A stretch of 64,000 bases of DNA from assembly GCF_016808335.1 (NCBI RefSeq), contig NC_053148.1, positions 19,570,045-19,634,044 on the forward strand, given 5' to 3'. The notes under the pieces were generated by a model. It did not search any database and was not told the origin of the DNA. It was given only the letters and a program-made list of their open reading frames with translations. This document shows positions 38,701 through 52,400 of the stretch, one piece after another. The stretch's first letter is position 1. Every line of letters starts with the position of its first letter. Position numbers and translations under genes: made by a program. Origin of the DNA: Panicum virgatum (taxonomy: Eukaryota; Streptophyta; Magnoliopsida; Poales; Poaceae).

Positions 38701-41700
38701 ACCCTAAACTCATGTTTTGGAGCATTTCGCAGTGTTGGGTGCATTTGGCAATGTTTTTATACTACACGGAACTCAGTGCAAAATGGGTTGAACTTGTGCA
38801 ATTAATGCACAAGTTTGTGCCGTGAAGTCGCATTGGAATTTTTCGCAACGAACGCACCCAATTCACCCCCATTGGACCCTAAACTCATGTTTTGGTGCGT
38901 TTCATAGTGTTTCGGTGCATTTAGCAATCTTTCGTTACTACACAAAACTGGGTGCAAAATAGGTTGAACCGGTGCAATTAATGCACAAGTTCGTGCCATG
39001 AAGTCGCCTTGAAATTTTTCGCAATGAACACACCCGATCCAACCAAATGGACCCTAAACTCTTGTTCTCTTGCGTTGTGTAGCATTTCATTGCATTTGGC
39101 AATGTTTTGATACTACACGGAACTCGGTGCAAAATGGGTTGAACTAGTGCAATTAATGCACAAGGTTGTGCCATGAAGTCGAATTGGAATTTTTCGCAAC
39201 GTACACACCCGATCCACCCCATTGGACCCTAAACTCATGTTTTTGTGCGTTTCGTAGTGTTTGGGTGTATTTGTCAAAGTTCCGTTACTACACGAAACTA
39301 TGTGCAAAACGCTGGTGCAATCAATGCACAAGTTTGTACCATAAAGTCGCATCGGAATTTTTCGCAACGAACGCACCCAATCCAGCCCATTGGACCCTAA
39401 ACTCATGTTTTGGAGCATTTCGTAGTGTTGGGTGCATTTGGCAATGTTTCATTACTACACGAAACTCGGTGCAAAATAGGTTGAACTGGTGCAATTAATG
39501 GACAAGTTTTTGCTATGAAGTCGCATCAGAAATTTTTCGCAACGAATGCACCCGATCCACCCCATTGGACCCTAAACTCATGATATGGTGCATTTCATAG
39601 TGTTTGGGTGCATTTTGAATTGTTTCGTTACTGCACGAAAGTCGATGCAATGCTGGCTGAAATGGTAGAATTAATGCACAAGTTCGTGCCATGAAGCCGC
39701 GTCAGAATTTTTCAAAACGAACGCACCCGATCCACCCAATTGAACCCTAAAATGGTAGAATTAATGCACAAGAACTTGGCATGTATTGGTGCGTTTTGAT
39801 TGTTTGGGTGTATTTTGGATGGTTTCATTACTGCATGAAATTAGGTGCAAAATGGGTTGAACTGGAGAAATTAATGCAAAAGTTTGTGCCACGAAGTCGC
39901 ATCAAAATTTTTTGCAGCGAATCCACCCGATCCAACCCATTGGACCCTAAACTCCTGTTTTGGTGCGTTTTGTAGTGTTTGGGTGCATTTTGGATTGTTT
40001 CGTTACTGCACGAAACTCGATGCAAAGTGGGCTGAAATGGTAGAATTAATGCACAAGTTCGTGGCTTGAAATTGCATTGGAAGTTTTCGCAACGAATGCA
40101 CCTGATACACCCAATTGGACCCTAAACTCCTATTTTGGTGTGTTTCATAGTGTTTGGGTGCATTTGGCAATCTTTCATTACTACGCGAAACTCGGTGCAA
40201 AATAGGTTGAACCGGTGCAATTAATGCTCAAGTTCGAGCCATGAAGTCGCCTTGGAATATAAACACACCTGATCCAACCAAGTGGACCCTAAACTCTTGT
40301 TTTGTTGCGTTGCATAGCATTTCGGTGCATTTGGCAATGTTTTGATACTACACGAAACTCGGTGCAAAATGGGTTGAACTTGTGCAATTAATGCACAAGT
40401 TTGTGCCATGAAGTCGCATTGGATTTTTTCGCAACATACGCACCCGATCCACCCCAGTGGATCCTAAACTCATGTTTTTGTGCGTTTCGTAGTGTTTGGG
40501 TGTATTTGTTAATGTTCCGTTACTACATGAAACTTGGTATAAAACGGGTTGAACTGGTGCAATCAATGCACAAGTTTGTGGCATGAAGTCGCATCGGAAT
40601 TTTTTGCAACGAATGAACCTAATCCACCTCATTGGACCCTAGACTCATGTTTTGGAGAATTTCGTAGAGTTGGGTGCATTTGGCAATGTTTCATTACTAC
40701 ACGAAACTCGGTGCAAAATAGGTTGAACTGGTGCAATTAATGGACAAGTTTGTGCTATGAAATCGCATCGGAAAACTTTCGCAACGAACGCACCCGATCC
40801 ACCCCATTGGACCCTAAACTCATGATTTGGTGCATTTCATAGTGTTTGGGTGTATTTTGGATGGCTTCGTTACTACACGAAAGTCGATGCAATGCGGGCT
40901 GGAATGGTAGAATTAATGCACAAGTTTGTGCCACGAAGTCGCGTCAGAATTTTTTAAAACGAACGCACCTGATCCATGCAATTGATCCCTAAACTCATGT
41001 TTTTGTGTGTTTCGTAGTGTTTGGGTGCATTTGGCAATGTTTCGTTAATAGACGAAATCCGATGCAAAACGGGTTGAAATGGTGCAATTAATGCACAAGT
41101 TTGTGCCATGAACTCGCATCGGAATTTTTCACAATTGACACACCCGATCCCCCTCATTGGAATCTTAAATCATGTATTTGTGCGTTTTGTAGTATTTGGG
41201 TGCATTTTGGATTGTTTCGTTACTGCATGAAACTCGGTGCAAAACAGGTTGAACTGGAGCAATTAATGCAAAAGTTCGTGCCACGAAGTCGCATCGGAAT
41301 TTTTGGCAGCGAACGAACCCGATCCACCCCATTGGACCCTAAACTTATGTTTTGTTGTGTTTCATAGTGTTTGTATGCATTTGGCAATCTTTCGTTACTA
41401 CACAAAACTTGGTGCAAAATAGGTTGAACCGGTGCAATTAATGCACAAGTTCATGCCATGAAGTCGCCTTGCAATTTTTCGCAATGAACACACCCCATCC
41501 AACCAACTGGACCCTAAACTCTTGTTTTGTTGCGTTGCGTAGCATTTCGGTGCATTTGGCAATGTTTTGATACTACATGGAACTCGGTGTAAATTGGGTT
41601 GAACTTGTGCAATTAATGCACAAGTTTGTGCCATGAAGTCCCATTGGAATTTTTCGCAACGAACGCACCTGATCCACCCCATTGGACCCTAAACTCATGT

Positions 41701-43448
41701 TTTTGTGCGTTTCATAGTGTTTGGGTGTATTTGTCAATGTTTCGTTACAACACGAAACTTGGTGCAAAATGGGTTGAACTGGTGCAATCAATGCTCAAGT
41801 TTGTGCCATAAAGTCGCATCGGAATTTTTCGTTACGAACACACCCAATCCACCCGCATTGGACCCTAAACTCATGTTTTGGAGCATTTCGTAGTGTTGGG
41901 AGCATTTGGCAATGTTTCATTTCTACACGAAACTCGGTGCAAAATAGGTTGAACTGGTGCAATTAATGGACAAGTTTTTGCTATGAAGTCGCATCGGAAA
42001 TTTTTCGCAACGAACGCACCCGATCCACCCCATTGGAGCCTAAACTCATGATTTGGTTCATTTCATAGTGTTTGGGTGCATTTTGGATTATTTCGTTACT
42101 GCACAAAAGTCGACACAAAGCGGGCTGAAATGATAGAAATAATGCACAAGTTCGTGCCATGAAGCCGCATTAGTATTTTTCAAAACTAACGCACCCGATC
42201 CACCCAATTGAACCCTAAACTCATGTTTTGGTGTGTTTCATAGTGATTAGGTGCATTTGGCAATGTTTCATTAATAGACAAAGCTCGGTGCAAAACGGGT
42301 TGAAATGGTGCAATTAATGCACAAGTTTGTGCCATGAAGTCGCATTGGAATTTTTCACTCTTGACACACCCGATCCCCCTCATTGGAATCATAACACATC
42401 TATTTGGAGCATTTCATAGTGTTTGGGTGCATTTTGGATTGTTTCGTTATTGCACGGAAGTCGATGCAATTTGAGCTGAAATGGTAGAATTAATGCACAA
42501 GTTCGTGCCATGAAGCCGCGTCAGAATTTCTCAAAACGAACGCACCCGATCCACCCAATTGAACCATAAAATGGTAGAATTAATGCACAAGTTCTTGGCA
42601 TGAAGTCGCATTGGAATTTTTCGCAACGAATGCACCCGATCCAATTGGACCCTAAACTCCTGTTCTGGTGTGTTTCATAGTGTTTGCTTGCATTTGTTAA
42701 TGTTTCGTTAATAGATGAAACTCGGTGCAAAGCGGGTTGAAATGGTGCAATTAATGCACAAGTTTGTGCCATGAAGTCGCATCGGAATTTTTCACAATTG
42801 ACACACCCGATCCCCCTCATTGTAATCTTAACTCATGTATTGGTGCGTTTTGTAGTATTTGGGTCCATTTTGGATTGTTTCGTTACTGCATGAAACTCGG
42901 TGCAAAACGGGTTGAACTGGAGAAATTAATGTAAAAGTTCGTGCCACGAAGTCGCATCGGAATTTTTGGCATCGAACGAACCCGATCCACCCCATTGGAC
43001 CCTAAACTCATGATTTGGTGAATTTCATAGTGTTTGGGTGCATTTTGGATTGTTTCGTTATTGCACGAAAGTCGATGCAAAGCGGTCTGAAATGATAGAA
43101 TTAATACACAAGTTCGTGCCATGAAGCCGCGTCAGAATTTTTCAAAATGAACACACCCGATCCACCCAATTGAACCCTAAACTCATGTTTTGGTGTGTTT
43201 CATAGTGATTAGGTGCATTTGGCAATGTTTCATTAATAGACAAAGCTCAGTGCAAAACGGGTTGAAATGATTAATGCACAAGTTTGTGCCATGAAGTCGC
43301 ATTGTAATTTTTCACTATTGACACACCCGATCCCCCTCATTGGAATCATAACTCATGTATTTGGAGCATTTCATAGTGTTTGGGTGCATTTTGGATTGTT
43401 TCGTTATTGCACGAAAGTCGATGCAATGCGAGCTGAAATGGTAGAATT
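33170..43448 (+). repeat. 10.28 kb tandem segmental duplication, copy 1
   Basis: Nearly every base is matched at an offset of 10279, then 10277, then 10276 bp by 43449-53724. The offset changes are explained by an extra C near 33725, an extra A near 33774 and an extra A near 39905 in this copy. It contains the end of HOR block C, the 2.06 kb block and a run of non-repeating monomers from about 38000 to 43448, so it is not a simple HOR. Several shortened or chimeric monomers lie inside (near 39745, 42570 and 42640). Confidence 0.9.
39741..39792 (+). repeat. Chimeric, doubly deleted monomer
   Basis: CCCTAAAATGGTAGAATTAA skips the middle of a monomer, and soon after GAACTTGGCATGTATTGG skips a second portion. 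Two joins lie within about 40 bp. It is repeated in the 10.28 kb copy near 50020-50070. Single joins of the first kind recur near 42568, 52843, 53807 and 54636. Confidence 0.72.
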
Positions 43449-46400
43449 AATGCACAAGTTTGTGCCATAAAGTCGCATCAGAATTTTTCGCAACGAATGC
43501 ACCCAATCCAGCCCATTGGACCCTAAACTCATGTTTTGGAGCATTTCGTAGTGTTGGGTGCATTTGGCAATGTTTCATTACTACACGAAACTCGGTGCAA
43601 AATATGTTGAACTGGTGCAATTAATGGACAAGTTTTTGCTATGAAGTTGCATCAGAAATTTTTCGTAACGAACGCACCCGATCCTCCCCATTGGACCCTA
43701 AACTCATGATTTGGTGGATTTCATAGTGTTTGGGTGCATTTTGGATTGTTTCGTTACTACACGAAAGTCGATGCAATGTGGGCTGAAATGGTAGAATTAA
43801 TGCACAAGTTCGTGCCATGAAGCCGTGTCAGACTTTTTCAACACAAACGCACCCGATCCACCCAATTGAACCCTAAACTCATGTTTTGGTGTGTTTCCTA
43901 GTGTTTGGGAGCATTTGGCAATGTTTCGTTAATAGACGAAACTCAGTGCAAAACAGGTTGAAATGGTGCAATTAATGCACAAGATTGTGCCATGAAGTCG
44001 CATTGGAATTTTTCACAATTGACACACCCGATCTCCCACATTGGAATCTTAACTCATGAATTCCTGCATTTTGTAGTATTTGGGTGCATTTTGGATTGTT
44101 TCGTTACTGCATGAAACTCGGTGCAAAACAGGCTGAACTGGAGCAATTAATGCAAAAGTTCGTGCCACGAAGTCGCATCGGAATTTTTAGCAACGAACGA
44201 ACCCGACCACCCATTGGATCGTAAACTCATGTGTTTGGTGAATTTGGTAGTGTTTGGGTGCATTTTGGATTCTTTCGTTAATGCACAAGTTCGTGGCATG
44301 AAACTCAATCCACCCAATTGGACCCTAAACTCATGTTTTGGTGTGTTTCGTAGTGTTTGGGTGCACTTGGCAAAGTTTCGTTACTACATGAAACTCGGTG
44401 CAAAATAGGTTGAACCGGTGCAATTAATGCACACGTTTGTGGCATGAAGTCGCATCGGATTTTTTCACAATGAACACACCCGATCCACCCCATTGGACCC
44501 TAAATGCATGTATTGCTGCGTTTTGTAGTGTTTGGGTGTATTTTGGATTGTTTCGTTACTGCATGAAACTCAGTGCAAAACAGGCTGAACTGGAGCAATT
44601 AATGCAAAAGTTGGTGCCACAAATTCGCATTGGATTTTTTTTTGCAGCGAATCCACCCGAGCCACCCCATTGGACCCTAAACTCATGTTTTCATGCGTTT
44701 CATAGTGTTTGGGTGTATTTGTCAATGTTTTGTTACTACACGAAACTTGGTGCAAAACGGGTTGAACTGGTGCAATCAATGCACAAGTTTGTGCCATAAA
44801 GTCGCATCCGAATTTTTCGCAACGAATGCACCCAATCCAGCCCATTGGACCCTAAACTCATGTTTTGGAGCATTTCGTAGTGTTGGGTGCATTTGGCAAT
44901 GTTTCATTACTACACGAAACTCGGTGCAAAATATGTTGAACTGGTGCAATTAATGGACAAGTTTTTGCTATGAAGTTGCATCAGAAATTTTTCGTAACGA
45001 ACGCACCCGATCCTCCCCATTGGACCCTAAACTCATGATTTGGTGGATTTCATAGTGTTTGGGTGCATTTTGGATTGTTTCGTTACTACACGAAAGTCGA
45101 TGCAATGCGGGCTGAAATGGTAGAATTAATGCACAAGTTCGTGCCATGAAGCCGCGTCAGACTTTTTCAACACAAACGCACCCGATCCACCCAATTGAAC
45201 CCTAAACTCATGTTTTGGTGTGTTTCCTAGTGTTTGGGAGCATTTGGCAATGTTTCGTTAATAGACGAAACTCGGTGCAAAACAGGTTGAAATGGTGCAA
45301 TTAATGCACAAGATTGTGCCATGAAGTCGCATCGGAATTTTTCACAATTGACACACCCGATCTCCCATATTGGAATCTTAACTCATGTATTCCTGCATTT
45401 TGTAGTATTTGGGTGCATTTTTTATTGTTTCGTTACTGCATGAAACTCGGTGCAAAACAGGCTGAACTGGAGCAATTAATGCAAAAGTTCGTGCCACGAA
45501 GTCGCATCGGAATTTTTAGCAACGAACGAACCCGATCCACCCATTGGATCGTAAACTCATGTGTTTGGTGAATTTGGTAGTGTTTGGGTGCATTTTGGAT
45601 TCTTTCGTTAATGCACAAGTTCGTGGCATGAAACTCAATCCACCCAATTGGACCCTAAACTCATGTTTTGGTGTGTTTCGTAGTGTTTGGGTGCACTTGG
45701 CAAAGTTTCGTTACTACATGAAACTCGGTGCAAAATAGGTTGAACCGGTGCAATTAATGCACACGTTTGTGGCATGAAGTCGCATCGGAATTTTTCACAA
45801 TGAACACACCCGATCCACCCCATTGGACCCTAAATGCATGTATTGGTGCGTTTTGTAGTGTTTGGGTGTATTTTGGATTGTTTCGTTACTGCATGAAACT
45901 CAGTGCAAAACAGGCTGAACTGGAGCAATTAATGCAAAAGTTGGTGCCACAAATTCGCATTGGATTTTTTTTTGCAGCGAATCCACCCGAGCCACCCCAT
46001 TGGACCCTAAACTCATGTTTTCATGCGTTTCATAGTGTTTCGGTGCATTTAGTAATCTTTCGTTAATTCACAAAACTGGGTGCAAAATAGGTTGAACCGG
46101 TGCAATTAATGCACAAGTTCGTGCCATGAAGTCGCCTTGGAATTTTTCGCAATGAACACACCCCATCCAACCAAGTGGACCCTAAACTCTTGTTTTCTTG
46201 CGTTGTGTAGCATTTCGGTGCATTTGGCAATGTTTTGATACTACACGGAACTCGGTGCAAAATGGGTTGAACTAGTGCAATTAATGCACAAGGTTGTGCC
46301 ATGAAGTCGCATTGGAATTTTTCGCAATGAACGCACCCAATCCACCCAATTGGACCCTAAACTCATGTTTTGGTGTGTTTCGTAGTGTTTGGGTGCACTT

Positions 46401-49400
46401 GGCAAAGTTTCGTTACTACATGAAACTCGGTGCAAAATAGGTTGAACCGGTGCAATTAATGCACAAGTTTGTGGCATGAAGTCGCATCGGAATTTTTCAC
46501 AATGAACACACCCGATCCACTCCATTGGACCCTAAATGCATGTATTGGTGTGTTTTGTATTGTTTGGGTGTATTTTGGATTGTTTCATTACTGCAGGAAA
46601 CTCGGTGTAAAACAGGCTGGACTGGAGCAATTAATGCAAAAGTTGGTGCCACGAATTCGCATTGGATTTTTTTTGCAGCGAATCCACCCGATCCACCCCA
46701 TTGGACCCTAAACTCATGTTTTCGTGCGTTTCATAGTGTTTCGGTGCATTTAGAAATCTTTCGTTACTACACAAAACTGGGTGCAAAATAGGTTGAACCG
46801 GTGCAATTAATGCACAAGTTCGTGCCATGAAGTCGCCTTGGAATTTTTCGTAATGAACACACCCCATCCAACCAAGTGGACCCTAAACTCTTGTTCTCTT
46901 GCGTTGTGTAGCATTTCGGTGCATTTGGCAATGTTTTGATACTACACGGAACTCGGTGCAAAATGGGTTGAACTAGTGCAATTAATGCACAAGGTTGTGC
47001 CATGAAGTCGCATTGGAATTTTTCGCAACGAACACACCCGATCCACCCCATTGGACCCTAAACTCATGTTTTTGTGTGTTTCGTAGTGTTTGGGTGTATT
47101 TGTCAAAGTTCCGTTACTACCTGAAACATGGTGCAAAACGGGTTGAACTGGTGCAATCAATGCACAAGTTTGTGCCATAAAGTCGCATCGGAATTTTTCG
47201 CAACGAACGCACCCAATCCAGCCCATTAGACCCTAAACTCATGTTTTGGAGCATTTCGTAGTGTTGGGTGCATTTGGCAATGTTTCATTACTACACGAAA
47301 CTCGGTGCAAAATGGGTTGAACTGGTGCAATTAATGGACAAGTTTGTGCTATGAAGTCGCATCGGAAATTTTTCTCAGCAAATGCACCCGATCCACCCCA
47401 TTGCACCCTAAACTCATGATTTGGTGCATTTCATAATGTTTGGGTGCATTTTGGATTGTTTCGTTACTGCACAAAAGTCGATGCAAAGCCGGCTGAAATG
47501 ATAAAAATAATGCACAAGTTCGAGCCATGAAGGCGCGACAGAATTTTTCAAAACGAATGCACCCGATCCACCCAATTGAACCCTAAACTAATGTTTTGGT
47601 GTGTTTCGTAGTGTTTGGGTGCATTTGGCAATGTTTCGTTAATAGACGAAACTCGGTGCAAAATGGGTTGAAATGGTGCAATTAATGCACAAGTTTGTGC
47701 CATGAAGTCGCATCGGAATTTTTCACAATTGATACACCCGACCCCCCTCATTGGAATCTTAACTCATGTATTGGTGTGTTTTGTTGTATTTTGGTGCATT
47801 TTGGATTGTTTCGTTACTGCATGAAACTGGGTGCAAAACAGGCTGAACTAGAGCAATTAATGCAAAAGTTCGTACCACGAAGTCGCATCGGAATTTTTAG
47901 CAGCGAACGAACCCGATCCACCCATTGGACCGTAAACTCATGTTTTGGTGCATTTGGTAATGTTTGGGTGCATTTTGGATTCTTTCGTTAATGCACAAAA
48001 CTCGATGCAAGGTGGGCTGAAATTTTAGAATTAATGCACAAGTTAGTGGCATGAAGTCGCATTGGAATTTTTCGCAACGAACGCACCAGATCCACCCAAT
48101 TGGACCCTAAACTCATGTTTTGGTGTGTTTCGTAGTGTTTGGGTGCACTTGGCAAAGTTTCGTTACTACATGAAACTCGGTGCAAAATAGGTTGAACCGG
48201 TGCAATTAATGCACAAGTTTGTGGCATGAAGTCGCATCGGAATTTTTCACAATGAACACACCCGATCCACCCCATTGGACCCTAAATGCATGTATTGGTG
48301 CGTTTTGTAGTGTTTGGGTGTATTTTGGATTGTTTCGTTACTGCATGAAACTCGGTGCAAAACAGGCTGAACTTGAGCAATTAATGCAAAAGTACGTGCC
48401 ACATATTCGCATTGGATTTTTTTTAGCGAATCCACCCGATCCACCCCATTGGACCCTAAACTCTTGTTTTGGTGCGTTTCATAGCGTTTAGGTGCATTTA
48501 GCAATCTTTCGTTACTACACAAAAATGGGTGCAAAATAGGTTGAACCAGTGCAATTAATGCACAAGTTCAAGCCATGAAGTCGCCTTGGAATTTTTCGCA
48601 ATGAACACTCCCGATCCAACCAAGTGGACCCTAAACTCTTGTTCTCTTGCGTTGTGTAGCATTTCGGTGCATTTGGCAATGTTTTGATACTACACGGAAC
48701 TCGGTGCAAAATGGGTTGAACTAGTGCAATTAATGCACAAGGTTGTGCCATGAAGTCGCATTGGAATTTTTCGCAACGAGCACACCCGATCTACAACATT
48801 GGACCCTAAACTCATGTTTTTGTGCGTTTCGTAGTGTTTGGGTGTATTTGTCAATGTTCTATTACTACACGAAATTTGGTGCAAAACAGGTTGAACTGGT
48901 GCAATCAATACACAAGTTTGTGCCATAAAGTCGCATCGGAATTTTTTGCAACGAACGCACCCAATCCACCGCATTGGACCCTAAACTCATGTTTTGGAGC
49001 ATTTCGCAGTGTTGGGTGCATTTGGCAATGTTTTTATACTACACGGAACTCAGTGCAAAATGGGTTGAACTTGTGCAATTAATGCACAAGTTTGTGCCGT
49101 GAAGTCGCATTGGAATTTTTCGCAACGAACGCACCCAATTCACCCCCATTGGACCCTAAACTCATGTTTTGGTGCGTTTCATAGTGTTTCGGTGCATTTA
49201 GCAATCTTTCGTTACTACACAAAACTGGGTGCAAAATAGGTTGAACCGGTGCAATTAATGCACAAGTTCGTGCCATGAAGTCGCCTTGAAATTTTTCGCA
49301 ATGAACACACCCGATCCAACCAAATGGACCCTAAACTCTTGTTCTCTTGCGTTGTGTAGCATTTCATTGCATTTGGCAATGTTTTGATACTACACGGAAC

Positions 49401-52400
49401 TCGGTGCAAAATGGGTTGAACTAGTGCAATTAATGCACAAGGTTGTGCCATGAAGTCGAATTGGAATTTTTCGCAACGTACACACCCGATCCACCCCATT
49501 GGACCCTAAACTCATGTTTTTGTGCGTTTCGTAGTGTTTGGGTGTATTTGTCAAAGTTCCGTTACTACACGAAACTATGTGCAAAACGCTGGTGCAATCA
49601 ATGCACAAGTTTGTACCATAAAGTCGCATCGGAATTTTTCGCAACGAACGCACCCAATCCAGCCCATTGGACCCTAAACTCATGTTTTGGAGCATTTCGT
49701 AGTGTTGGGTGCATTTGGCAATGTTTCATTACTACACGAAACTCGGTGCAAAATAGGTTGAACTGGTGCAATTAATGGACAAGTTTTTGCTATGAAGTCG
49801 CATCAGAAATTTTTCGCAACGAATGCACCCGATCCACCCCATTGGACCCTAAACTCATGATATGGTGCATTTCATAGTGTTTGGGTGCATTTTGAATTGT
49901 TTCGTTACTGCACGAAAGTCGATGCAATGCTGGCTGAAATGGTAGAATTAATGCACAAGTTCGTGCCATGAAGCCGCGTCAGAATTTTTCAAAACGAACG
50001 CACCCGATCCACCCAATTGAACCCTAAAATGGTAGAATTAATGCACAAGAACTTGGCATGTATTGGTGCGTTTTGATTGTTTGGGTGTATTTTGGATGGT
50101 TTCATTACTGCATGAAATTAGGTGCAAAATGGGTTGAACTGGAGAAATTAATGCAAAAGTTTGTGCCACGAAGTCGCATCAAATTTTTTGCAGCGAATCC
50201 ACCCGATCCAACCCATTGGACCCTAAACTCCTGTTTTGGTGCGTTTTGTAGTGTTTGGGTGCATTTTGGATTGTTTCGTTACTGCACGAAACTCGATGCA
50301 AAGTGGGCTGAAATGGTAGAATTAATGCACAAGTTCGTGGCTTGAAATTGCATTGGAAGTTTTCGCAACGAATGCACCTGATACACCCAATTGGACCCTA
50401 AACTCCTATTTTGGTGTGTTTCATAGTGTTTGGGTGCATTTGGCAATCTTTCATTACTACGCGAAACTCGGTGCAAAATAGGTTGAACCGGTGCAATTAA
50501 TGCTCAAGTTCGAGCCATGAAGTCGCCTTGGAATATAAACACACCTGATCCAACCAAGTGGACCCTAAACTCTTGTTTTGTTGCGTTGCATAGCATTTCG
50601 GTGCATTTGGCAATGTTTTGATACTACACGAAACTCGGTGCAAAATGGGTTGAACTTGTGCAATTAATGCACAAGTTTGTGCCATGAAGTCGCATTGGAT
50701 TTTTTCGCAACATACGCACCCGATCCACCCCAGTGGATCCTAAACTCATGTTTTTGTGCGTTTCGTAGTGTTTGGGTGTATTTGTTAATGTTCCGTTACT
50801 ACATGAAACTTGGTATAAAACGGGTTGAACTGGTGCAATCAATGCACAAGTTTGTGGCATGAAGTCGCATCGGAATTTTTTGCAACGAATGAACCTAATC
50901 CACCTCATTGGACCCTAGACTCATGTTTTGGAGAATTTCGTAGAGTTGGGTGCATTTGGCAATGTTTCATTACTACACGAAACTCGGTGCAAAATAGGTT
51001 GAACTGGTGCAATTAATGGACAAGTTTGTGCTATGAAATCGCATCGGAAAACTTTCGCAACGAACGCACCCGATCCACCCCATTGGACCCTAAACTCATG
51101 ATTTGGTGCATTTCATAGTGTTTGGGTGTATTTTGGATGGCTTCGTTACTACACGAAAGTCGATGCAATGCGGGCTGGAATGGTAGAATTAATGCACAAG
51201 TTTGTGCCACGAAGTCGCGTCAGAATTTTTTAAAACGAACGCACCCGATCCATGCAATTGATCCCTAAACTCATGTTTTTGTGTGTTTCGTAGTGTTTGG
51301 GTGCATTTGGCAATGTTTCGTTAATAGACGAAATCCGATGCAAAACGGGTTGAAATGGTGCAATTAATGCACAAGTTTGTGCCATGAACTCGCATCGGAA
51401 TTTTTCACAATTGACACACCCGATCCCCCTCATTGGAATCTTAAATCATGTATTTGTGCGTTTTGTAGTATTTGGGTGCATTTTGGATTGTTTCGTTACT
51501 GCATGAAACTCGGTGCAAAACAGGTTGAACTGGAGCAATTAATGCAAAAGTTCGTGCCACGAAGTCGCATCGGAATTTTTGGCAGCGAACGAACCCGATC
51601 CACCCCATTGGACCCTAAACTTATGTTTTGTTGTGTTTCATAGTGTTTGTATGCATTTGGCAATCTTTCGTTACTACACAAAACTTGGTGCAAAATAGGT
51701 TGAACCGGTGCAATTAATGCACAAGTTCATGCCATGAAGTCGCCTTGCAATTTTTCGCAATGAACACACCCCATCCAACCAACTGGACCCTAAACTCTTG
51801 TTTTGTTGCGTTGCGTAGCATTTCGGTGCATTTGGCAATGTTTTGATACTACATGGAACTCGGTGTAAATTGGGTTGAACTTGTGCAATTAATGCACAAG
51901 TTTGTGCCATGAAGTCCCATTGGAATTTTTCGCAACGAACGCACCTGATCCACCCCATTGGACCCTAAACTCATGTTTTTGTGCGTTTCATAGTGTTTGG
52001 GTGTATTTGTCAATGTTTCGTTACAACACGAAACTTGGTGCAAAATGGGTTGAACTGGTGCAATCAATGCTCAAGTTTGTGCCATAAAGTCGCATCGGAA
52101 TTTTTCGTTACGAACACACCCAATCCACCCGCATTGGACCCTAAACTCATGTTTTGGAGCATTTCGTAGTGTTGGGAGCATTTGGCAATGTTTCATTTCT
52201 ACACGAAACTCGGTGCAAAATAGGTTGAACTGGTGCAATTAATGGACAAGTTTTTGCTATGAAGTCGCATCGGAAATTTTTCGCAACGAACGCACCCGAT
52301 CCACCCCATTGGAGCCTAAACTCATGATTTGGTTCATTTCATAGTGTTTGGGTGCATTTTGGATTATTTCGTTACTGCACAAAAGTCGACACAAAGCGGG

